64,000 bases of DNA, taken from NCBI GenBank assembly GCA_934446355.1, contig CAKSEC010000012.1:8670-72669 (forward strand), given 5' to 3'. Shown one piece after another: positions 24,151 through 34,026 of the stretch (positions within the stretch are counted from its first letter, which is position 1; each line of letters begins with the position of its first letter). This stretch comes from an uncultured Oscillospiraceae bacterium. GTDB lineage: Bacteria > Bacillota > Clostridia > Oscillospirales > Ruminococcaceae. The notes beneath the pieces are model-generated. The model had not been told where the DNA came from. It saw nothing but the letters and a program-made list of their open reading frames with translations, and did not search any database. Both the position numbers and the translations under genes were made by a program.

Positions 24151-25449
24151 ATGTATCGAATTGCTATTGAAAGGTTATTGAAATGGAAGCAGAGCAAACG
24201 CCGTAAGCCTTTGATCATTGAGGGTGCGCGTCAGGTCGGAAAGACATGGCTGATGAAAGAGTTTGGCAAGCAGGCATATGCGAACACTGTTTATATCAAT
24301 TTCGACTCCAACTTCGCAATGGCAGAATTATTTTCTTCTGACTTGAACACAGATTGCTTGATCATGGGTTTGGAACTGTATGCGGGACACAAAATCGACC
24401 CAGACAATTCCCTGCTGATTTTTGACGAGGTGCAGGAAGTTCCGAGAGCATTAGCGTCTTTGAAATACTTCTGCGAAAATGCGCCGCAGTATCACATTGT
24501 GTGTGCTGGTTCCTTGCTTGGTATCGCCTTACATCAAGGCACATCATTCCCTGTCGGAAAGGTGGATTTTATGAAGCTTTATCCCCTTTCTTTCAAGGAA
24601 TTTCTGATGGCGGACGGCAAAGCACGATACGCCGAATTGCTTGAGAAACAAGACTTCCAAATGATCACAAGCTTTAAGCAAACATATATTGACGCATTAA
24701 AGCATTATTACTTTGTCGGCGGTATGCCTGAAGCCGTGCAGTGCTTCGAAGAAAGCAAGGATTTCAATGAGGTTCGGAACATTCAAAAGCGGATACTTGA
24801 AGCCTACGAGCAGGACTTCTCCAAGCACGCTCCTAATGAAATAGTTCCGAGATTGCGTATGCTGTGGAACAGTATACCATCTCAGCTGGCGAAAGAAAAC
24901 AAGAAATTTATATACGGTCTTGTCCGAGAAGGCGCACGTGCGAAAGACTATGAAACCGCAATTATGTGGCTCACCGACTGCGGACTTGTTCATAAGATCA
25001 GCCGTGTAAATGCCGCAGGTATCCCCCTGCGGGCGTATGAGGACTTGAAAGCATTCAAGCTGTTTATGCTCGACGTCGGACTTCTGGGCTGTATGGTTGG
25101 ACTTCGTCAGCGCACGTTACTGGACGGAAACGACCTTTTCACTGAGTTCAAGGGGGCTCTTACGGAACAATATGTCTGCCAGCAGCTGAAAACCATCGAG
25201 GATCTTGACGTTTATTACTACACCAACGACAGAGGTTCCTGCGAAATTGATTTCGTTGTTGATACAGGCGAAGCGATCGTTCCTGTAGAGGTAAAAGCGG
25301 AAACAAATCTCAAAGCCAAGAGCCTGAAAACCTATAAGGTGAAATTCTCACCCGAGGTTTCTGTCCGCATATCTATGGCGGACTACAAAAGAGAAGAATG
25401 GCTTGTGAATCTGCCGCTGTATGCGATAGACCAGATAATCAGAATATAA
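24151..25449 (+). CDS. AAA_14 / DUF4143 family ATP-binding protein
   Basis: The protein is 432 aa. Walker A is GARQVGKT (25-32), Walker B is LLIFDEVQ (D92-E93) and the sensor is VCAGSLLGI. FPVGKVDFMKLYPLSFKEF is a signature of this family. The C-terminal DUF4143 part contains CEIDFVVD and IVPVEVKA, resembling a restriction-endonuclease-like core. ATG 24151 has GGAGGT 6 nt upstream; a longer frame back to 24106 overlaps the promoter and is rejected. It differs from the family member at 11418 (GIRRCGKS type), so the two are not a recent duplication. It stands alone between GLUG genes A and B with its own promoter, and a hydrolase gene fragment follows it. The cellular role is unknown. Confidence 0.92.
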   Translation: MYRIAIERLLKWKQSKRRKPLIIEGARQVGKTWLMKEFGKQAYANTVYINFDSNFAMAELFSSDLNTDCLIMGLELYAGHKIDPDNSLLIFDEVQEVPRALASLKYFCENAPQYHIVCAGSLLGIALHQGTSFPVGKVDFMKLYPLSFKEFLMADGKARYAELLEKQDFQMITSFKQTYIDALKHYYFVGGMPEAVQCFEESKDFNEVRNIQKRILEAYEQDFSKHAPNEIVPRLRMLWNSIPSQLAKENKKFIYGLVREGARAKDYETAIMWLTDCGLVHKISRVNAAGIPLRAYEDLKAFKLFMLDVGLLGCMVGLRQRTLLDGNDLFTEFKGALTEQYVCQQLKTIEDLDVYYYTNDRGSCEIDFVVDTGEAIVPVEVKAETNLKAKSLKTYKVKFSPEVSVRISMADYKREEWLVNLPLYAIDQIIRI

Positions 25450-25461
25450 CGCTGTCAGGTG

Positions 25462-25545
25462 TTACCCCATAAACTCTATCATCTCTTTAGCCAGCAGTTC
25501 AGGGTGATTGATGATATCGCCGTGTCCGAAGCCGGCTTGCGAAGT
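25462..25545 (-). pseudogene. C-terminal fragment of an alpha/beta-hydrolase gene
   Basis: The minus strand reads SQAGFGHGDIINHPEL, then LAKEMIEFMG and a TAA at 25464-25462. This is the usual end of an alpha/beta hydrolase, including the catalytic-His GHGD context. No upstream part is present; the sequence to the right becomes the promoter zone of gene B. It is a remnant left by deletion or by insertion of the GLUG unit. Confidence 0.65.
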
Positions 25546-25632
25546 ACGTTTTTTTCACATATTTTTCACCTCTCGCCTGCCCCAAAGCGCCGCTCGAAAA
25601 AGTACAATTCCGCCCTATCTCTCATGAAGATA

Positions 25633-25661
25633 TTGACAAATTACCGGCAAACTATTATAAT
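25633..25661 (+). promoter_or_regulatory. Promoter of GLUG-dockerin gene B
   Basis: TTGACA (25633-25638), 17 bp, TATAAT (25656-25661). Confidence 0.88.
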
Positions 25662-25687
25662 GAATATAATGAAAAATTATGGCTTAT

Positions 25688-25707
25688 AGGCTCTGCTCAG
25701 CAAGCCT
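25688..25707 (+). promoter_or_regulatory. Conserved 5'-UTR hairpin, gene B copy
   Basis: AGGCT-(C)-TGC pairs with GCA-AGCCT around a TCA loop, with one bulged C. It ends 7 nt before the ribosome site, the same position as in genes A and C. Confidence 0.6.
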
Positions 25708-25724
25708 GACATCAGGAGGTAAAC

Positions 25725-28700
25725 ATGACAAAAACGAGGAATCGGCTGATTTCGGTAGGGATCGCACTGCTTTTGCTTATTGCAGTGGCGGTGTTCATTA
25801 TTCCGCAGGAAACAGCTAATGCAGCTTGGGACGGAAATGCCGCAGACGGACTAACCGGCGGCGGTACGCAAGCTGATCCGTATTTGATAAACAATGCCAG
25901 CGACCTTGCCTGTCTGGCAAACTCGGTGAACGACGGCACCGCTTCATATGACGGCGAGTACATCAAGATAAGCGACGGTGCCGACATCGACCTCGGCGGT
26001 CACGACTGGACGCCGATAGGTACCGAAAGCAACCCGTTCAAGGGTACTTTTGACGGAAATAAGCAAACTATAACCAACCTGACGTTAAACGGCGACGACT
26101 GCGGTTTGTTCGGATACAACAGCGGCACTCTCAAGGACATCTGCCTTGAGAAAATCAGCGTAACCGCAAGAGAAAATGCAGGCGGCGTATGCGTTTTCAA
26201 CAACGGAACGATAGATGGCTGCGGCATTTTGAGCGGAACTATCAATGGATCTAATCCAAACGGCGGCAGCTTCGGCGGTATTTCCAAAAAGAATACAGGA
26301 ACGATAAGCCGGTGCTTTAATCATGCTGACGTAACAGGAGCATACTGTTCAGGTATTGTTTTCAAAAATTCTAGTATTGTAAAAGACTGCTATAACGCCG
26401 GCACAATTGAGGGTGCCTCCTATGCAACCGGAATAAGCTATGAAAACACTAACACAATTTCAACCTGTCTTAACCTCGGCAAGATAATCGCAGAAGATAG
26501 AACATATGTAGATGGAACCATTGAGATAAGAGGACAAAGCATCTGCAGCTGGAACAATTTCAGTGCTGTTATAGAAAACTGCTACAACGACATCAGTGTG
26601 TGCCAGAAAGAACTTGTCAGCGGTTTTTCAAATAAAGTAACGGCTGTTGCTGACAAGACCACTGAGGAGCTTTGCGGCTCTGCGCTTCCTGAGGGCTTTG
26701 ACCCAGATGTCTGGTCTATAGGTTCTGCTGACAGTGATGTGACCACCACAGATAACATATTCGGCACGAAAGGCTACAAATATCCATACCTTACCAACGT
26801 GGGAACCCCGGCAGAAAGAACGGCTGATTTCTACAACTTCGGCTATAACTCCTACAACTGGGCTGAATTCAAGTATATTGAATCTGCGAACGATTTTATC
26901 GCACTCACCAAAGATGATTCTAAGTGGAGCGGAAATTACGTTCTAAAGAACGACATTGTTTTCGAGGACGGTACAGCTATTACCCCGATAGGAAATAAAA
27001 CCACTGGCTTTACAGGCAAATTCAGCGGTAACGGGTTTACTATCAGCAATTTCACGATAGACAAGACGAACGACGATAATGTCGGTTTGTTTGGCTTCAA
27101 CAATGGTACAATTATGAACCTTGCTGCAAACGGCACGGTCAGAGGAGGATCTTCTGTCGGCGGTATCTGCGGAAAAAATAGCAACGGAGGTACGATCTAC
27201 AACTGTTCCTTTGGCGGAAAGGTCAGCGGACAGGCAGGCGGATCTTGCGTCGGCGGAATCTGCGGAGAAAATGCTAACCCAATTATAAACTGCTTTAATT
27301 CTGCCGATGTAAGCGGAGAGGAAATGGTCGGCGGAATATGCGGATTTTCTTACTTAGATCTTTCTTATTGTGTCAACGTTGGCGAGGTCACCGGAACCAG
27401 CAGTGTCGGCGGCGTCTGCGGATATCGAGTTAATGCAGGAATAACCGACTGCTTCTACGATACAGATGTTTGCAGCGCAGAAAACGCTGTTGGCAATGAC
27501 GCAAGTATACTCGGCGGAAAAACCACCGCCGACCTTTGCAGCGATATCCCGTCAAACTTTGATAACAAGGTATGGCAGGCGGGAAGCGAAAGTATAACTC
27601 CCGACGCTGATAAAGACAGATACGGCACGAGAATCCCCACATATATCAGCCTTATAGGCGTGGGTACGCCGAAGAATGCGGAGAGCAAGCCTGTCTACAA
27701 CTTCAAGACAGACGGCGGGGACGACTGGCAGGACTACACGTCTATCAGCACAGCAGACGAATTTACTGATATCTGGAACGACAATTCAAAGTGGTCGGGA
27801 AATTATGTTCTCGGCAAAGATATAACCCTCGCTGAACCGCTGACTTCATCAACCCTCAGCGCAGCCACATTCACCGGCAGATTCAGCGGCAATGGCCATG
27901 TTATAACTTTGGCAGACAGCAGCTATGGACTTATTAGCACAAACAGGGGTACTATCATTAACCTTGCGGTCAGGGGCAATATTGACAGCGATAAAGACAT
28001 TGGCGGTATCTGTGAAGATAATTACGGCTCTATATACGGCTGCTCCTTTGAGGGAAAGGTCCATACTACCGTAGCCAAAGCCGCCGGCATTTGCTGCGAA
28101 AATCAGGGAACAATAAGCAACTGCTTTGCTTTAGCTGATATTAAGGCGGATATCTATGCCTATGGTATCTGCGCAACAAATTTTAGTAGTGACCCCGTGA
28201 AATCCTGCTATTTTGTCGGAAATATGGACGCAAACGGCAACTTTACTGGAGTGGGAGAAGCACCTTCTTCTGATTGCTTTTATAATACGGATTTTAACAC
28301 TTCCACAGACGAAATAGCAAATGGTCTTTCAACCATACAAATGACCTCCTATAATGCTCGTACCACAATGAACTTAGACCCCAACATCTGGGAGAAGCTG
28401 CCCAACGATACTGCAAATGGCATAGCATATTATCCCTCACTCAAGGGAAGCAGCTATCAGCCGTCAGTTATGTTCACCAAAAAGCTTGAGCTTGAACAGA
28501 CCAGCGAGGGTACGCCTGCTATCGGCAGCAAAATTGAGTTCAAAACAAAGGCTCTGGTGACTTTCAAAAACGACTTTGGCGGCGACGATGTTATTGCTGA
28601 GGATACTGGAAGTTCGTTCAAAGTAAAGGTCGGCAATAAAACCTATATCATTGTCGACAACAAGATTGAGTACACGGCAGACACTGCAGACGACGTAACA

Positions 28701-30653
28701 TTCACGATCATTAATGGCGGCTCTGATTATTTCCCTGCAGATTACTCTGAGGACGTTGTTATAAAATTTGAGAAGAAAGGTCTTACGGCAGGCGACTTTA
28801 TATTCACACCTGCTAATGACCTGACATTCGACAACGCTGCAAAGGCTGCGACGGTGACAACTGCATTAAAGGGCGTTGGCAAAATCACAGTCAAGTATTA
28901 CGATGAGAGCGGCAAGGAAGCTGAGCCTATCAACGCTGGCACATACACGGTCAAGATAGATGTTGCTGATGGCGACAACTATAGTGCAGCAACCGACCTC
29001 ACTTCTGATAAGTGGACATTCACGATAGCAAAGGCTGCCGCTGTGACGATCACCGATTATACCGAAGTTTCATACAGCTGGGTAACCGACAGCGATGAAA
29101 CAGTGACTGTTGTTGGACTTCCTGCAAATATGGGCGAGGTAACGGTAGAGGAACAGCGTATCGACAGCGCAAATGTTGTTCTAGCAACGCTCGACAACGA
29201 CAAATGCTATGCTGACGGTAAGTACACTTTCCACCTCGGTCCGAACACTGCTGAAAATGTTGGTCAGGCGGGCATAATCGAGGTTCGGCTTTCAACTCAG
29301 AACTATGAGAGAGTAACGTTCCTTGTTATCGTTACGCTCAACAGCAAGGAAAATCAGGAAGCGCCTGACGAAACTGCATTTGATGTAGTATTCACCAACG
29401 ACGGCGATAACCTCATAGCTACAATCGACACCAAGCTCAAGGGCGTTGAATACAGCTTTGACGGCACAACATGGAGCACTTCCAACACTAAGACCGTTGG
29501 TCACGATGTGAGCGTTACCGCTTATATCCGCTATGCAGAAACAGACGGCAAGAACGCAAGTCCGGTTGTTTCCAAGACAGCAAATTCCGGTCACGGCACG
29601 CTGATCCACCACGCGGCTGTTGAAGCTACCTGCCAGCATGACGGCAATATTGAGTACTGGGAGTGCAAGGTTTGCGCCAAGTACTACAGCGACGAAGCTG
29701 CAGCAACTGAAATCACACTGGCAGACACAGTTCTGGCAAAGACCGACCACAAGTGGTCAGTAAAGTTTGAGTCCAACAAGGACGGTCACTGGCATAAGTG
29801 CGAATTCTGCGACGCTGTGACCGAAATCAAGAGCCACATTTCAAGCGGCGCAGCGACCACCAAGTCTGCAGAGTACTGCACAGAGTGCGGCTACGAGATA
29901 TCCCCGAAGAAGAACGGCGGCAGCAGCGGTGGTCACTACAGCGGCGGAAGCGGCAACAGAGATACAACGAATACCGACACAAATCCTGCAATCAACGGCA
30001 CTCAGAAGTCTTGGGCAGATATCGCCTCAGATCTTACAAAGCAGACCGGCGGTACTGCAACTATCTCGCTGAACGGCGAAACTACAGTTCCTGCTGACGT
30101 GATCAAGGCAATTGTGGACAACAAGATAACTGTCGAGATAATCTCCGACAGCACCAAGAGCTGGATCATTGATGGCTCTGAAATAACGACCGTTTCCTCG
30201 CTCGACCTTTCAATTCTGCCCGGCTCGGTGGATACCGGCGCACTTCGTGGAGTAAACGGCGTTAAGCTTGATCTTAGCGTGGCAAACGTTCCCGCAGACC
30301 TCAAGGTAGCGTTCAAGAATCAGTATGCGGGTGAATTTGCGAATATCTACAAGCTGACTGACGGCAAGCTGGTGTTCCAGAACTGCGTAAAGCTTGCATC
30401 AGACGGAACTGCAATTCTCCCCGACATGACAGCGGGCGAATATGCGGTAATGCTCTGCAAATACAGCGACAGACCCGGCGATATAAACAACGACGGCGCG
30501 CTCGACCTTAGCGACGCACTCTCGCTGCTCCGCTATACAGTAGGGCTTGAAACTGGCGAGAACATCATGATGGGCGACTTCAACGGCGACGGCAGAGTTG
30601 ATCTGGCTGACGCTCTGGCAGTGCTCAGATGGTCGGTCGGGCTGACGGACTGA
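25725..30653 (+). CDS. Giant secreted GLUG-repeat protein with dockerin (copy B)
   Basis: The protein is 1,642 aa. ATG 25725 follows AGGAGGT. The signal peptide is nearly the same as in copy A and ends at ETANAA. Three GLUG super-modules follow; the first is atypical and has fewer VGGICG cores. After these come an MBG/Ig-like region, the Cys pair domain (ATCQHDGN, YWECKVC, HWHKCEFC), a Gly/Ser linker (GGSSGGHYSGGSGNRD), the conserved alpha/beta domain and a type I dockerin (about 1584-1640). From about 29080 to 29630, and again around 30320-30495, the DNA is almost identical to gene A, while the GLUG parts have diverged. The role is as for copy A: an extracellular cohesin-docked, non-catalytic protein, probably for binding or adhesion. 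Confidence 0.92.
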   Translation: MTKTRNRLISVGIALLLLIAVAVFIIPQETANAAWDGNAADGLTGGGTQADPYLINNASDLACLANSVNDGTASYDGEYIKISDGADIDLGGHDWTPIGTESNPFKGTFDGNKQTITNLTLNGDDCGLFGYNSGTLKDICLEKISVTARENAGGVCVFNNGTIDGCGILSGTINGSNPNGGSFGGISKKNTGTISRCFNHADVTGAYCSGIVFKNSSIVKDCYNAGTIEGASYATGISYENTNTISTCLNLGKIIAEDRTYVDGTIEIRGQSICSWNNFSAVIENCYNDISVCQKELVSGFSNKVTAVADKTTEELCGSALPEGFDPDVWSIGSADSDVTTTDNIFGTKGYKYPYLTNVGTPAERTADFYNFGYNSYNWAEFKYIESANDFIALTKDDSKWSGNYVLKNDIVFEDGTAITPIGNKTTGFTGKFSGNGFTISNFTIDKTNDDNVGLFGFNNGTIMNLAANGTVRGGSSVGGICGKNSNGGTIYNCSFGGKVSGQAGGSCVGGICGENANPIINCFNSADVSGEEMVGGICGFSYLDLSYCVNVGEVTGTSSVGGVCGYRVNAGITDCFYDTDVCSAENAVGNDASILGGKTTADLCSDIPSNFDNKVWQAGSESITPDADKDRYGTRIPTYISLIGVGTPKNAESKPVYNFKTDGGDDWQDYTSISTADEFTDIWNDNSKWSGNYVLGKDITLAEPLTSSTLSAATFTGRFSGNGHVITLADSSYGLISTNRGTIINLAVRGNIDSDKDIGGICEDNYGSIYGCSFEGKVHTTVAKAAGICCENQGTISNCFALADIKADIYAYGICATNFSSDPVKSCYFVGNMDANGNFTGVGEAPSSDCFYNTDFNTSTDEIANGLSTIQMTSYNARTTMNLDPNIWEKLPNDTANGIAYYPSLKGSSYQPSVMFTKKLELEQTSEGTPAIGSKIEFKTKALVTFKNDFGGDDVIAEDTGSSFKVKVGNKTYIIVDNKIEYTADTADDVTFTIINGGSDYFPADYSEDVVIKFEKKGLTAGDFIFTPANDLTFDNAAKAATVTTALKGVGKITVKYYDESGKEAEPINAGTYTVKIDVADGDNYSAATDLTSDKWTFTIAKAAAVTITDYTEVSYSWVTDSDETVTVVGLPANMGEVTVEEQRIDSANVVLATLDNDKCYADGKYTFHLGPNTAENVGQAGIIEVRLSTQNYERVTFLVIVTLNSKENQEAPDETAFDVVFTNDGDNLIATIDTKLKGVEYSFDGTTWSTSNTKTVGHDVSVTAYIRYAETDGKNASPVVSKTANSGHGTLIHHAAVEATCQHDGNIEYWECKVCAKYYSDEAAATEITLADTVLAKTDHKWSVKFESNKDGHWHKCEFCDAVTEIKSHISSGAATTKSAEYCTECGYEISPKKNGGSSGGHYSGGSGNRDTTNTDTNPAINGTQKSWADIASDLTKQTGGTATISLNGETTVPADVIKAIVDNKITVEIISDSTKSWIIDGSEITTVSSLDLSILPGSVDTGALRGVNGVKLDLSVANVPADLKVAFKNQYAGEFANIYKLTDGKLVFQNCVKLASDGTAILPDMTAGEYAVMLCKYSDRPGDINNDGALDLSDALSLLRYTVGLETGENIMMGDFNGDGRVDLADALAVLRWSVGLTD

Positions 30654-30675
30654 GTTTAGAAGGCGAATAATAGAA

Positions 30676-30707
30676 AGATGGGCGCACATTCCGTGCGCCC
30701 ATCTTTT
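30676..30707. terminator. Bidirectional terminator between gene B and the hybrid kinase
   Basis: AGATGGGCGCAC / GTGCGCCCATCT is a perfect 12-bp stem. Ts follow on the plus strand, and a T-rich stretch (TTCTATT) follows on the minus strand. It stands just before the stop codon of the kinase gene. Confidence 0.88.
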
Positions 30708-30711
30708 GAAA

Positions 30712-33700
30712 TCAATTAATCCACTTGTTCATTATGTCGTTCAGCTTGTTCATGTCGAGCGGTTTTGAGATGTGGTCGTTCATGCCTGCGTTTTTGGCTG
30801 CAATAACGTCCTCTGCGAAAGCGTTTGCAGTCATTGCAACGATAGGAAGCCCGCCGCAGCCCTTCAGCTTTCGTATCTCCTGCGCCGCTTCATAGCCGTT
30901 CATGACCGGCATTTGTATATCCATGAACACCATGCCATAATATTCGCCGCCCTTTTGTGCGACTATGTCAACGGCTTCCTTTCCGTTCACGGCAGATTCC
31001 ACCGCTGCGCCTGTCATGCCGATTATTTCTTCGGCTATCTCACGGTTGAGGTCGTTGTCCTCGACTATCAGCACCCGCCTGCCCTTATGAGAGGAAATCT
31101 TCAGCTTCCCTGCCTCACCGCTGACAGGATCCTGCTTTTTAGTTCCATGCCCCACCAGCTTTCTGAACAGTACGGTCAGCCTTGACCGGAACAGCGGCTT
31201 GGTTATAAATGCGTCTGCACCGGCTTCCAGCGCTTCCTTTTCCACCTCAGAACAATCGTATGCAGTGAACACGATTATCGGCACGTCCCTGCCTACTCTG
31301 CGGCGTATTTCCCGTGTGGTTTCAATGCCGTCCATATCAGGCATTTTCCAGTCGATTATTACTGCAAAATAGTCGTTTGCCGAATCATGGCGGGAAACTA
31401 TGCGCTCGACCGCTTCGGCTCCGGAGGTGACCCATTCGCCCTGCATTCCAAGTTCGCCGAGTATTGCCGCCGTGCCCTCGCAGCACGCCCTGTCGTCGTC
31501 CACGACAAGCACAGGCAGACTGCCGAACTCCTCCTCAGTGTCAATGTCATTATCCTGAACACGCAGCGCAACGGTGACCGTGAATCTCGTGCCCTTTCCG
31601 TATTCGCTGTCCACCTGTATCGTGCCGTTCATCATCTCAACGATATTCTTCGTTATCGCCATGCCAAGACCCGTTCCCGGTATCTTTCCGGTGCGGTTCT
31701 CGTCGGCACGTGTGAACGGCTCGAAAATCACCTTTCTGAACTCCTCGGTCATGCCGATACCGTTGTCCTCGACCACAAATTCATAGCACACCATATTGCT
31801 GCGGTTGAATTTCTCGGTTATCCCCAGCCGTATAGTTCCCCCGTCCGGCGTGTACTTCACCGCATTCGACAGGATATTTGCCAGCACCTGCTGGATACGC
31901 ATTCTGTCGCCGATTATGTCCTCGTGTCTTACATCGGTGAGCGATACTGACAGATCGTGTCCGTGCTGCTCCACGCCGGGCTTCATGAGAGTCAGAAGAT
32001 CGTCTATCAGTTCCGGCAGCGAGATCTCCTCCTGAACAAGGCTGATACCGCCCCGCTCGATCCGGCTCATGTCCAGAACCTCGTTTATCAGCGACAAAAG
32101 GTGACGGCTTGAATGCGTTATCTTTTCAAGGCAGTCCAGAACACGATTCTTGTTGTCTATATTTGCGCCGGCGATAGCGGTCATTCCGATAATGGCATTC
32201 ATGGGCGTGCGTATGTCGTGGGACATATTCGACATGAACAACGTTTTAGCCTGATTCGCACGGCTCGCCGCAAGGAATGCGTCCTTCAGTGCCGCACGAG
32301 CCTCACGCTCGTTGTTTTTCGCCTGTGTGACGTCCTGAATGATAAGCAATACTCGTGTGAGCCTGCCGTCCTTAAATTCAAGCGGAATCGCCGACATATT
32401 CTTGAACAGCTTCTCGTCCCGTGAGCAGTATTCAAAATTATATATGTCAGTTACAGAGCCAAGGTGACTGCGCAGGTTCTCGACCGCCATCATGCCGGTC
32501 ATGCTGTTATCGTCCGTCAGCGTTTTGAACTTTGCGTCCATCTCCGCCATAAGTTCGTCATAGGTGCCCGTAGTTTTGAGAAGTTCTTTCCCATAGAGGT
32601 TGTGCAGGGTATAGCTGTTGTGCTCAAGGTCGCAGACTGCAAAGCGTTTAACGAGCCTGACCATTCCGCTCAGAAGTTCGTCCATGTCGTGCTTGTCCTT
32701 TGCCATCTTATGGAGGTCGTCCTCCGCCTGCTTTGCCTTGGTGATATCCCTCAGGAAGAATATAGCGTGCCTCGGCTCGCCGTTTTCGTCAATATCGCCC
32801 GGAAGCACCATATTGCGCACCCAGTATTCAGTCCCGCCATATTCCGCACGGCATTCCAGACTCATTTCGCTGTCCAGCTTGCGAAGTTCCGCCCGAATAT
32901 AATCACGGTCAAGAAGCAGCCGAAGCGCTTCCCTGCTGTCCTCGTGCACGTGCCCGATGTATCTGCCCACAAGTTCGTCCCAGCTTGTGATATCCCTGAA
33001 CTTTTCCTGAAGCCTTTCGTTTGCCTTGATGTTCTCAAAGGTATCCTCCTGAAGATCGACATAGTACTCGCAGATATTCGCCTTTGAGTATGCCCTGTGA
33101 AAGGCGGCGAACTTTGCGCTTTCGTCCTTTGCACGGTGCTCCTCGTCAGTGTTCACGAATATTCCGGTCATTCGGCTCGGCGTACCGTTTATGCGGCGGT
33201 TCACATCAGCGCATTCCTTGAACCAGTGATATGTGCCGTCCTTGCATTTCGCCTGATATTCCACCTGATATTTCTTGCTGTTCGTGACGTCTGCCGCTGA
33301 GCTGTAAAACTCCGCAAGCACCCTGTCCCTGTCCTGCGGGTGTACCCTGTTTACCCAAGCGTCAAAGTTATCAGGAAAATCCTCCGGTCCGCTGAACCCC
33401 AGCATATTGCGGAATCTCTGGCTCCATGTCACGCCGCTTATCTCTGAGTTCTCGTTAAAATCCACATACCACACGCCGGATTGTATCACGCCGTTCACAA
33501 GCGCCAGATTCTGTGCGTCCCACGACATACGAACGGACATTATCCAGATGGGTACGCCGTTTTTGTCCGTGGATTCCACCTTATACGTCCTGACATACAC
33601 CGGCGTGCTGTCTTTCATCATCATGCGGAAAATGCCTGCGCCCCTGCCAGCCCTGAAGTTGCCCAACTCGAAATAATGCAGATCCTGCGAATAGACCAGC

Positions 33701-33978
33701 CGCTTGAACGAACCGCCGACGGCTTCCATGAACTCCTCACACTCATAACCGAGGTTTTTCATAAAAAAGTCGCTCATGAACAGTATGCTGAGGTCGTTGT
33801 CGTAATATCCGCCTACGCTGCCCACCGCATTGTTCATGGACAGCGCCTGCTTTATTTTCTCTCCGTTTTCCTCCAGAGAACCTGCGTCCCGCTTTTTCAG
33901 CAGTACCTTTTCCGTATATATGTCAGAAAACAGCATATCTGAGCCGGTTCCATTCATGTTCCCATAACTCTGCGGCAT
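30712..33978 (-). CDS. Soluble hybrid sensor histidine kinase (multi-PAS, two receiver domains)
   Basis: The protein is 1,088 aa and has no membrane segments. Four PAS-like units lie at roughly 45-150, 160-285, 290-425 and 430-555. The HisKA domain has phospho-acceptor H587 (MSHDIRTPMN). HATPase_c follows, with the N-box QVLANILSNAVKY and the G-boxes DNGIGM and GTGLGMAI. Receiver 1 starts near V826 (VVDDD; phospho-Asp D876 in IIDWKMPD). Receiver 2 starts near V969 (IVEDND; phospho-Asp D1020 in FMDIQMP). ATG 33978 has GGAGGG upstream. It follows the Hpt gene by 48 bp, so a phosphorelay kinase - receiver - Hpt - receiver of the GGDEF/HD-GYP protein is likely. The PAS domains suggest sensing of a cytoplasmic ligand or redox state. 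Confidence 0.94.
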   Translation of the reverse strand: MPQSYGNMNGTGSDMLFSDIYTEKVLLKKRDAGSLEENGEKIKQALSMNNAVGSVGGYYDNDLSILFMSDFFMKNLGYECEEFMEAVGGSFKRLVYSQDLHYFELGNFRAGRGAGIFRMMMKDSTPVYVRTYKVESTDKNGVPIWIMSVRMSWDAQNLALVNGVIQSGVWYVDFNENSEISGVTWSQRFRNMLGFSGPEDFPDNFDAWVNRVHPQDRDRVLAEFYSSAADVTNSKKYQVEYQAKCKDGTYHWFKECADVNRRINGTPSRMTGIFVNTDEEHRAKDESAKFAAFHRAYSKANICEYYVDLQEDTFENIKANERLQEKFRDITSWDELVGRYIGHVHEDSREALRLLLDRDYIRAELRKLDSEMSLECRAEYGGTEYWVRNMVLPGDIDENGEPRHAIFFLRDITKAKQAEDDLHKMAKDKHDMDELLSGMVRLVKRFAVCDLEHNSYTLHNLYGKELLKTTGTYDELMAEMDAKFKTLTDDNSMTGMMAVENLRSHLGSVTDIYNFEYCSRDEKLFKNMSAIPLEFKDGRLTRVLLIIQDVTQAKNNEREARAALKDAFLAASRANQAKTLFMSNMSHDIRTPMNAIIGMTAIAGANIDNKNRVLDCLEKITHSSRHLLSLINEVLDMSRIERGGISLVQEEISLPELIDDLLTLMKPGVEQHGHDLSVSLTDVRHEDIIGDRMRIQQVLANILSNAVKYTPDGGTIRLGITEKFNRSNMVCYEFVVEDNGIGMTEEFRKVIFEPFTRADENRTGKIPGTGLGMAITKNIVEMMNGTIQVDSEYGKGTRFTVTVALRVQDNDIDTEEEFGSLPVLVVDDDRACCEGTAAILGELGMQGEWVTSGAEAVERIVSRHDSANDYFAVIIDWKMPDMDGIETTREIRRRVGRDVPIIVFTAYDCSEVEKEALEAGADAFITKPLFRSRLTVLFRKLVGHGTKKQDPVSGEAGKLKISSHKGRRVLIVEDNDLNREIAEEIIGMTGAAVESAVNGKEAVDIVAQKGGEYYGMVFMDIQMPVMNGYEAAQEIRKLKGCGGLPIVAMTANAFAEDVIAAKNAGMNDHISKPLDMNKLNDIMNKWIN

Positions 33979-34026
33979 ATCTAACCCTCCGTTGAATGTC
34001 GTTGTGAGTACACAAATCTAATCTGC

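Noticed and set aside
29292..29750. Cys-rich minus-strand frame, also seen at 22511-22969 and 43990-44208
   Set aside because: It recurs only because it is antisense to the conserved Ig-like / Cys pair region of the family genes. There is no start signal.
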